From NCBI GenBank assembly GCA_032334235.1, contig JAVSGI010000003.1, positions 372,001-436,000 on the forward strand: a DNA stretch of 64,000 nt. Reading direction: 5' to 3'. A program made the position numbers and the translations under genes. The notes under the pieces are model-generated. The model made no database searches and was not told where the DNA came from. It saw only the letters and a program-made list of their open reading frames with translations. Origin of the DNA: Paracoccaceae bacterium Fryx2. Lineage in GTDB: Bacteria; Pseudomonadota; Alphaproteobacteria; Rhodobacterales; Rhodobacteraceae. Of this stretch, positions 57,914 to 64,000 are shown one piece after another (the stretch's first letter is position 1; each line of letters opens with the position of its first letter).

Positions 57914-58586
57914 CCACGTCATAGCCCTGCACCGCAAGGCCGTCGGCAAAGGCCGCCTGCATCGCCGCGCGCACCTCAAGCCGTGCCGCCAGCGCCGCCG
58001 CCGGATCGGCGGTCAGCAAGGCGCCGAAATCGGCGGGGATCGCGATGCGCAGGGCATCGGCAGGCGCGTCAGCCACGCCCCCCGCCGCCAGCGCCGCGAC
58101 ATGGGGGGCATCCAGCGCCCAGTCGGCCAGCAGCCGGTCCGACGGACTGCCGCTGTTGATGCCCGCCATCACGCCATAGTAATCCTGACAATAAACCGAG
58201 ACCCGCGCCCCCAGACGCGCGATGTTCAGCGCGGCGTTGGCGTGGCGCAGCGGGTCGTAGGTCCAGCGCACGCAGGTGATGCCGCGCGCCAGACACCAGT
58301 CGCGCTGATACCATTTCAGCGCCGCCCCCAGCCCCTGCCCGCGCGCCTGCGGCAGAACCGCCAGCCGGTGCGAATGCTGCATCCCCGGCGTCGCGGTTGG
58401 GAAGCCGAACACATAGCCCAGCAACTGCCCGCCCTCGAACGCCCCCGCTGCAATCCCCCCTTCGGCCTGGACAACCATCATCAGGTCGGCCGGGTCTTCC
58501 TTGTCGCCCGCGCCCCAGACCGTGCATTGCAGCGCCTCGGCGGCGCGGAATTCGTCCATCCCCGCCAGATCGCGCAGAAGGGTCAC
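57885..58586 (-). CDS. GNAT-family acyltransferase (COG3375 type)
   Basis: A 233-residue GNAT protein. The acetyl/succinyl-CoA loop is RLAVLPQARGQGLGAALKW, and WTYDPLRHANAALNIARLGA follows. This type often accompanies N-succinylamino-acid racemase and is thought to succinylate D-amino acids with succinyl-CoA. It starts at GTG 58586, overlapping the stop of the racemase gene by two bases. Confidence 0.87.
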   Translation of the reverse strand: MTLLRDLAGMDEFRAAEALQCTVWGAGDKEDPADLMMVVQAEGGIAAGAFEGGQLLGYVFGFPTATPGMQHSHRLAVLPQARGQGLGAALKWYQRDWCLARGITCVRWTYDPLRHANAALNIARLGARVSVYCQDYYGVMAGINSGSPSDRLLADWALDAPHVAALAAGGVADAPADALRIAIPADFGALLTADPAAALAARLEVRAAMQAAFADGLAVQGYDVVRREYLLAR

Positions 58587-59701
58587 GCGGCCACCTTCTC
58601 GCGGCTCAGCGTCATGCGGTCGAGGAAATCCCAGTCAAGGCTCACCCCGATGCCCGGGCCTTCCGGCACCGGCATGGAACCGTTCGACGCCTCCAGCCTT
58701 TCCACGATGATGTCGCGGGCGAAATAGCGGCTGGAACTGGAGGTGTCGCCCGGCTTGGTGAAATTGGCGAGCGTTGACAGGTGGATGTTGTGCGCCCGCC
58801 CGATGCCCGATTCGAGCATCCCCCCGCACCACACCGGCACGTTGAAGGCGGCGCAGAGGTCATGGATGCGCAGGCTTTCCAGATATCCGCCCGACCGCCC
58901 GACCTTGATGTTGATCACCCGCGTCGCATCGGTCTGCAACGCCTTGCGCGCGTCCGCCGCCGAGCGGATGCTTTCATCCAGACAGACCGGCGTGGCGATG
59001 CGGGCCTGCAGCGTGGCGTGGTCGTGGATGTCATCCCAGGCCAGCGGCTGCTCGATGTAGTCCAGAGCGAAATCGTCCAGCCGCCGCAGCACCGCCATGT
59101 CGGCCAGCGTATAGGCGCTGTTGGCATCGACGCTCAGGTGAATGTCGGGGAACGCATTCCGCACCGCAGCCAGCAGACCGAGGTCATGCCCCGGCATGAT
59201 CTTCAGCTTGATCCGCTTGTAGCCCTGATCGTGATGCGCGCGCACCCGGTCCACCGTGCCGGGCACCGGCCCGATGCCCAGCGACACGCCGACATCGACC
59301 GCCGTGCCGGTGCCGCCCAGCAGGGTTTTCAGCGGCAGGTTCAAGGACTTGGCCCACAGGTCCCAGAACGCCATCTCGACCGTGGCCTTGATCATCTGGT
59401 GCCCGCGCCAGGGCAGCAGCAGCTTTTCCAGCGCGGCGGGGTTCTCGAAACTGGCGCCCACGATGCGCGGCAGCAGAACCTCGCGCAACAGCGCCAGCGC
59501 GCCGGGAATGGTTTCGTCCAGATAGTCGGGCAGCGGGTCCATCACCCCTTCGGCATAGCCCTCCAGCCCGCCCGAGCGCAGGATCAGCAGCGGAAACAGC
59601 TTTTCCGTCATCGTTCCGGTGGAAATGGTAAAGGGCGTCAGCAGCGGCAGGCGCACCAGCCGCAGTTCGGCGCTGTCGATATGAAGGGGGGCGTGGGTCA
59701 T
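58583..59701 (-). CDS. N-succinylamino-acid racemase / o-succinylbenzoate synthase-like enolase
   Basis: A 372-residue enolase-superfamily protein of the MenC/NSAR group. Catalytic lysines are in KRIKLKIMPG (KxK) and INIKVGRSGGYL; metal ligands are in VDANSAYTLA, YIEQPLAWDD and CLDESIRSA. No menaquinone genes are near, and the GNAT partner favours racemisation of N-succinyl amino acids, as shown for a Geobacillus D-amino-acid conversion pathway. No desuccinylase is adjacent. The start follows AAAAGGAG. Confidence 0.9.
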   Translation of the reverse strand: MTHAPLHIDSAELRLVRLPLLTPFTISTGTMTEKLFPLLILRSGGLEGYAEGVMDPLPDYLDETIPGALALLREVLLPRIVGASFENPAALEKLLLPWRGHQMIKATVEMAFWDLWAKSLNLPLKTLLGGTGTAVDVGVSLGIGPVPGTVDRVRAHHDQGYKRIKLKIMPGHDLGLLAAVRNAFPDIHLSVDANSAYTLADMAVLRRLDDFALDYIEQPLAWDDIHDHATLQARIATPVCLDESIRSAADARKALQTDATRVINIKVGRSGGYLESLRIHDLCAAFNVPVWCGGMLESGIGRAHNIHLSTLANFTKPGDTSSSSRYFARDIIVERLEASNGSMPVPEGPGIGVSLDWDFLDRMTLSREKVAA

Positions 59702-59727
59702 GGCGGCTCCTTTTCGGGCGGCATGGC

Positions 59728-59782
59728 GAAACTCTAGGCTTCTAATAGTTTTCTTGCAAGATTGACGGTTGGAAAGTTTTCT
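59728..59782. promoter_or_regulatory. AGTTTTCT repeats in the racemase-rpiR spacer
   Basis: AGTTTTCT occurs at 59747-59754 and 59775-59782. The first is opposed by GAAACT at 59728-59733 and the second by GGAAA just before it, giving two imperfect dyads. They lie in the 114-bp divergent spacer and are candidate RpiR sites. Confidence 0.45.
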
Positions 59783-59815
59783 GACACGCTTTCCCGATCA
59801 GCCAGGGGAGACGGC

Positions 59816-60751
59816 ATGGGGCGAGTCGACGGGCAGCAAGCGGCGGAACCATCAGACCTCGCGCAGCGGCTGTCTGCCAGCATGACCACCGCCACCCGCA
59901 CCGAGCGCGCGATTGCCGGCTACATGCTGACCAACCTGAAAAGCCTGCCGTTCGAAACCGCGGCTTCCGTGGCGCAGAAGATCGGCGTTTCCGAGGCGTC
60001 GATCGGGCGCTACTGCCGCGCCATCGGCCTTGCCCATTTCAAGGATCTGAAATCGCGGTTGCAGGATGATCTGGGCGACAAGGCCTGGCTGATCGGCGAC
60101 CGGCTGCGCGACTTCCACGCCCGGTCGCGCAATGGCGATGCCGAGGCGGCGCGGGCGCTGGAACTGGAGCTGGCGGCGATTGTCGCGGTGCATGACATGG
60201 CAGCGGGGCCCGAGTTTGCCCGCACCGTGGCGCGGCTGGCCGCCTGCCCCGCCGTGCATGTCGCGGGCTTCCAGACCGAACGCTGCCATGCGATGCAGCT
60301 TGCCAACGGGCTGCACTACCTGCGTCCCGGCGTGCATCTGGCCGACCTTGCGGGCGGCAACTTTGCCGAGATCCTGCTGGCCGACCCGGCCAAGACCTGC
60401 CTCGTGCTGATCGACGGGCGGCGCTATTCGCGGCTGACGTGGAAACTGGCGGTCGATGCGCGCGGCCTTGGCATTCCGGTCACGCTGATCACCGACCCCT
60501 ATTGCGACTGGGGGCGCGGCGTGGCGACCGAGATGTTCGCGGTGCCGACCGACCTCAACCATTTCTGGGATGCCACATCGGCCATGGCCAGTCTGATCGG
60601 GCTGATGGTCAACGGCGTCTTCAACCAGCTTGGCGCCGGGGTCGAGGCCCGCATGGCGCGCGTCTCGTCGCTTTATGGCGACTTCATCGGCCACACCGGC
60701 GACCCAAGAACCACAAGAAAACAAACCACCCCAACAGGAGCGACCCCATGA
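59816..60751 (+). CDS. MurR/RpiR-family regulator
   Basis: A 311-residue regulator with N-terminal helix-turn-helix (RTERAIAGYMLTNLKSLPFE, VAQKIGVSEASIGRYCRAIG) and a C-terminal SIS-type sugar-isomerase-like domain. It is divergent from the racemase and its TGA overlaps the ATG of the solute-binding gene (ATGA), so it is co-transcribed with the importer. The start at 59816 follows AGGGGAG. Confidence 0.92.
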   Translation: MGRVDGQQAAEPSDLAQRLSASMTTATRTERAIAGYMLTNLKSLPFETAASVAQKIGVSEASIGRYCRAIGLAHFKDLKSRLQDDLGDKAWLIGDRLRDFHARSRNGDAEAARALELELAAIVAVHDMAAGPEFARTVARLAACPAVHVAGFQTERCHAMQLANGLHYLRPGVHLADLAGGNFAEILLADPAKTCLVLIDGRRYSRLTWKLAVDARGLGIPVTLITDPYCDWGRGVATEMFAVPTDLNHFWDATSAMASLIGLMVNGVFNQLGAGVEARMARVSSLYGDFIGHTGDPRTTRKQTTPTGATP

Positions 60752-62325
60752 CCTTTTCCCTGCACCGCAAGCTATTGGCCGCCAGCGTCAGCCTGACCGC
60801 GCTTCTGGCGCTGAACCCCGCCTGGGCACAGGAGGCGGTGATCGTGCTGCCGTCCTCCGAGGTCGGGGTTCCGACCTACAACGTGGTGGCGGCATCGAAC
60901 ACCAACACCGGCTCGACGCTGATCTACGATACGCTGGTGTTGCAGGATGCCGACCAGTCCTATGCGCCCGGCCTTGCCGAAAGCTGGGAAGAGGCGGCAG
61001 ACGGCATGGCCTGGACCTTCAAGCTGAAATCCGGCGTCAGCTTCCACAACGGCGAGCCGCTTAACGCCGCTGCCGTGGCGGAATGGCTGGGCTTCTATGC
61101 CAGCACCGACAACAGCTACATGACGCAAAGCATCGAGAAGATCGAGGCGGTGGATGATGCCACGGTCAAGCTGACGATGAAATTCCCCGACCCGAACCTG
61201 CTTTACAACCTGTCGAGCAGCTTCATGGGCGTGGTGGAACCCAAGGCCTACAAGGAACTGGGCGAGGATTACGGCGTGACCGAAGCCGTCGGCACCGGCC
61301 CGTTCAAGATGGAAAGCTTCACCATCGGCACCGAAACCGTGCTGGTGCGCAACGACGATTACACCTGGGGCCCGTCGCTGGCGGTCAACAAGGGCCCGGC
61401 CAAGATCGAACGCCTGACCCTGCGCGAGATTGCCGAGGACAGCACCGCCTTCCTGGAACTGAAAACCGGCGGCGTCGACATGCTGATGAGCGTGCCGACC
61501 GACTTCCTCGGCGAACTCGCCAAGGAACCCAACATCGCCACCCTTACCCTGCCGGGGCTGGAGGTGGTCTACATGCCGTTCAACGTGACCAAGGAACCCT
61601 TCACCGACATCAAGGTGCGCCAGGCCGCGGCGCTGGCGGTCAACCAGCAGGAAATCCTTGAATCGGTCTATGGCAACGTGGGCTCGGTGGCCGACACTTT
61701 CCTGATTTCCTCGCTGCCCGAAGGCGATGTCGCGCCGGAATACAAGATCAGCTATGACCCGGCAAAGGCCAACGCCCTGCTCGACGAGGCGGGCTGGATG
61801 ATGGGCCCCGACGGCGTGCGCGCCAAGGACGGCACGCCGCTGTCCATCACGCTCTGGACGCAAAGCGACAGCATCTTCCGCCGCCTGACCGAAGTCATTC
61901 AGGCCGAACTGAAGGCGGTGGGCATCGCGTCCGAAATCACCACCTTCGACAGTTCCACCATCCGCGACCAGTACAAGACCGGCGAACAGCAGGCCGCCGT
62001 GCGGTCGTATTTCTGGAACAATGCCGACATCGTGGACTGGTTCTTCGGCGCCGACCGGCTGGGCTATCCCAACGTGTCGATGTTCAACGACCCCAAGGCC
62101 GAGGAACTGCGCGCCAAGGCCATGACCGGCTCGAAGAACCAGGAAGAGCGCATCGCCAACTTCGTCGCCTATCATGAATACGTGCTGTCGCAATTCCCGA
62201 TGGCGCCGATCTACCAGCCGGTGCAGAACATCGGCTACAACAAGGATCGCCTGAAGCTGCCCGAAACCATCCGCTCGCCGCAGTTCCAGGGGCTTGCGAT
62301 CCTGGAAATGGAAGTGATCGAGTGA
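60748..62325 (+). CDS. ABC transporter peptide-binding protein (family 5)
   Basis: A 525-residue extracellular solute-binding protein of the DppA/OppA family. Signal peptide cleavage is near AWAQEA. Conserved stretches are YAPGLAESWEEAADGMAWTF, KLKSGVSFHNGEPLNA and AVGTGPFKMESF. It probably delivers dipeptides, modified amino acids or opine-like compounds to the following permeases. Confidence 0.94.
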   Translation: MTFSLHRKLLAASVSLTALLALNPAWAQEAVIVLPSSEVGVPTYNVVAASNTNTGSTLIYDTLVLQDADQSYAPGLAESWEEAADGMAWTFKLKSGVSFHNGEPLNAAAVAEWLGFYASTDNSYMTQSIEKIEAVDDATVKLTMKFPDPNLLYNLSSSFMGVVEPKAYKELGEDYGVTEAVGTGPFKMESFTIGTETVLVRNDDYTWGPSLAVNKGPAKIERLTLREIAEDSTAFLELKTGGVDMLMSVPTDFLGELAKEPNIATLTLPGLEVVYMPFNVTKEPFTDIKVRQAAALAVNQQEILESVYGNVGSVADTFLISSLPEGDVAPEYKISYDPAKANALLDEAGWMMGPDGVRAKDGTPLSITLWTQSDSIFRRLTEVIQAELKAVGIASEITTFDSSTIRDQYKTGEQQAAVRSYFWNNADIVDWFFGADRLGYPNVSMFNDPKAEELRAKAMTGSKNQEERIANFVAYHEYVLSQFPMAPIYQPVQNIGYNKDRLKLPETIRSPQFQGLAILEMEVIE

Positions 62326-62349
62326 TCTGAAGCCAGGCGGGGAAAACCG

Positions 62350-63276
62350 ATGATCGGCTACGTGCTCAGGCGGCTCTTGCTGCTGATCCCGGTGTTCCTC
62401 GCCGTGTCGCTGATCATTTTCGCGATCATCCACCTGATTCCGGGTGATCCGATCGACAGCCTGATCAAGGTCGGCTCCGGCCCCGAACAGCGCGCGGTGA
62501 TCGCCGCGCGCTACGGGCTGGACCGGTCCTTGCCGGAACAGTATTTCATCTGGCTGGGCAAGCTTCTGACCGGCGATCTTGGCACCGCCATCGTCGGGCG
62601 CCGCCCGGTGATCGACCTGATCGCGCAGGCCCTGCCGCATTCGCTGGCGCTGGGCGGGTTTGCGCTGCTGTTTTCCACCGTGATGGGCATATTTCTGGGC
62701 GTCGTGGCGGCGCTGAACCGCGAGAAGCTGGCCGATCAGGTGATCATGGGCGGCGTGCTGCTGGGTTCCACCCTGCCCGGCTTCTGGCTGGGGCTTCTGC
62801 TGATCCTGGCCTTTTCGGTGCATTTCCAGTGGTTTCCGGTGTCCGGCGCGCGCGGCTGGTCGTCGCTGGTGCTGCCGGTGCTGACCATCGGCCTTGGCGG
62901 CACCGCGCTGGTCGCCCGCGTCACCCGCGTCGCGATGATCGAGGCCGGGCAGCGCGATTTCGTGCTGCTCCTGCACGCCAAGGGGATGCACCCGCTGCGC
63001 ATCCAGCTTGCCCATGTGCTGCGCCACGCCCTGATCCCGGTGGTGACGATTCTGGCGCTCCGCATCGGCTGGGTGCTGGGCGGCGCCGTCACGGTCGAGG
63101 TGGTGTTCGCCCGCCCCGGCCTTGGCACGCTGCTGATCAAGGCCCTGAACCAGCATGATTATCCTGTGGTGCAGGCGTGCCTCCTGATGCTCGCCATGGC
63201 CGTCATGCTGGGCACCCTGCTGGGCGACATATTGCAGGCCGTGATGGACCCGCGCGTTCGGGCGGCGCTGAAATGA
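62350..63276 (+). CDS. ABC transporter permease (DppB-like)
   Basis: A 308-residue permease with N-terminal MIGYVLRRLLLLIPVFLAVS and HLIPGDPIDSL, typical of DppB/OppB, and the EAA-like loop RDFVLLLHAKGMHPLRIQLA near residue 200. The stop overlaps the next gene start (ATGA). Confidence 0.95.
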   Translation: MIGYVLRRLLLLIPVFLAVSLIIFAIIHLIPGDPIDSLIKVGSGPEQRAVIAARYGLDRSLPEQYFIWLGKLLTGDLGTAIVGRRPVIDLIAQALPHSLALGGFALLFSTVMGIFLGVVAALNREKLADQVIMGGVLLGSTLPGFWLGLLLILAFSVHFQWFPVSGARGWSSLVLPVLTIGLGGTALVARVTRVAMIEAGQRDFVLLLHAKGMHPLRIQLAHVLRHALIPVVTILALRIGWVLGGAVTVEVVFARPGLGTLLIKALNQHDYPVVQACLLMLAMAVMLGTLLGDILQAVMDPRVRAALK

Positions 63277-64000
63277 CCGCCACGCCGCACGGCGCGCTGC
63301 GCCGCACCATCGCCACGCCGAAGGGCGCGATTGCCGGGCTGTGGCTCGCAGGCCTCGTGCTGATGGCGATTTTTGCGCCGCTGCTGACGCCCTACGACTA
63401 CGACGTGCAGAACCTGAAGGGCGCGTTCCAGCCGCCCTCGGCCCAGCACTGGCTCGGCACCGACGAATTCGGCCGCGATCTTCTGACCCGCATCATGCAC
63501 GGCGCGCGCACCTCGCTGTCGGTTTCGTCCATCGCCATCGGCATCTCGGTCACGGTCGGCATGATGCTGGGGGCGGCGGCGGGGTATTTCGGCGGGCGCT
63601 TCGACCGGGCGGTGACGGTGGTGGTGGACCTCACATGGTCCTTCCCCGAAATCCTCGTCGCGCTGATCCTGGTGGCGATCATCGGCCCCGGCATCACCGG
63701 CACCATGGCGGCCATCGGGGTGGCCTATCTGGCGCAGTTCACCCGCCTGACCCGCGCGCAGATCATGGCGATCAAGGGCGAAACCTACATCGAGGCTGCC
63801 CGCAGCCTTGGCGGCTCCAACATCCACATCGTGTTCCGCCACCTGATCCCCAACGCGCTGGCGCCGGTGCTGGTCAGCGCCATGCTCGCCACCGGCGACG
63901 CGATCATCCTTGAGGCGACCCTGGGCTTCTTCGGCCTTGGCGCGCAGCCGCCCACGCCAAGCTGGGGCGCCATGATGTCCTCTGGCACGGCACTCCTGTT
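63273..64000 (+). CDS. ABC transporter permease (DppC-like), cut by window edge
   Basis: The first 242 residues of a DppC/OppC permease. Evidence is PPSAQHWLGTDEFGRDLLTR near residue 55 and the EAA loop ETYIEAARSLGGSNIHIVFR near residue 170. Family members have about 280-300 residues, so the end lies just beyond 64000, probably followed by the ATPase genes. Confidence 0.94.
   Translation, partial: MTATPHGALRRTIATPKGAIAGLWLAGLVLMAIFAPLLTPYDYDVQNLKGAFQPPSAQHWLGTDEFGRDLLTRIMHGARTSLSVSSIAIGISVTVGMMLGAAAGYFGGRFDRAVTVVVDLTWSFPEILVALILVAIIGPGITGTMAAIGVAYLAQFTRLTRAQIMAIKGETYIEAARSLGGSNIHIVFRHLIPNALAPVLVSAMLATGDAIILEATLGFFGLGAQPPTPSWGAMMSSGTALL

Noticed and set aside
58583-59701. MenC (o-succinylbenzoate synthase) for menaquinone synthesis
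   Set aside because: No other men gene is nearby and the coupled GNAT partner fits the racemase pathway; the sequence alone cannot exclude dual activity.

Overview
The window comes from a high-GC alphaproteobacterium of the Rhodobacteraceae (Rhodobacter-like). The signs are the block sucA-sucD-sucC, mdh, a malyl-CoA thioesterase/lyase homologue, a mesaconyl-CoA hydratase and sdhCDAB; a FYDLN-acid (TIGR02300) protein beside tRNA-Ala; intergenic hairpins of a type common in Rhodobacterales; and a form IA RuBisCO operon of the cbbLSQO type with a divergent cbbR. This assignment rests on recognised families and gene order; no database was searched.

Region 1 (1-16.6 kb) is central carbon metabolism. 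On the minus strand lie mdh, an exported protein of unknown function, sucC, a small lipoprotein, sucD and sucA (cut at the left edge). On the plus strand lie two ethylmalonyl-CoA-pathway genes, an NnrU-family membrane protein, a DUF1737 protein and sdhCDAB, with two small lipoprotein genes between sdhA and sdhB. A pair of GTGATCAC palindromes exactly 21 bp apart sits upstream of both sucC and sdhC, and a LacI-type palindrome TTTAGCGCTAAA follows the pair at sdh. These look like shared operators for the TCA genes. A Crp/Fnr-family regulator lies directly after sdhB and is one candidate for binding the GTGATCAC pairs.

Region 2 (17-34.6 kb) is mixed: small conserved proteins, a GntR regulator, a YgjP-type metallopeptidase, TIGR02300, tRNA-Ala(GGC), and then a more disturbed stretch. 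That stretch holds an M20 amidohydrolase, about 700 bp of apparently gene-free DNA, and a junction where a 5'-truncated MFS gene abuts the 3' end of a P-type ATPase gene. It is followed by an acidic repeat protein, a divergent HTTM/DCC pair, DUF2076, a Bax-inhibitor-1 protein, an ECF sigma/anti-sigma pair, a single-chain SecDF, and a YqaA-type membrane protein preceded by a C/G-tract palindrome and a coupled short His-rich ORF.

Region 3 (34.6-45.2 kb) looks like an inorganic-carbon module. It holds a SulP anion transporter with a universal stress protein, an OxyR-like LysR regulator divergent from an SbtA-type bicarbonate transporter, then cbbR divergent from cbbL-cbbS-cbbQ-cbbO. No carboxysome genes are present. 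A bicarbonate importer next to a non-carboxysomal RuBisCO with its CbbQO activase is the most interesting grouping in the window.

Region 4 (45.2-64 kb) is catabolism and transport: a GntP-type permease; a LacI-controlled operon with a sugar isomerase, a Gfo/Idh/MocA dehydrogenase, an ABC importer with two different ATPases and a tiny membrane protein, and a fused DhaKL kinase; then an N-succinylamino-acid racemase/GNAT pair divergent from an RpiR regulator and a dipeptide-type ABC importer that runs off the right edge.
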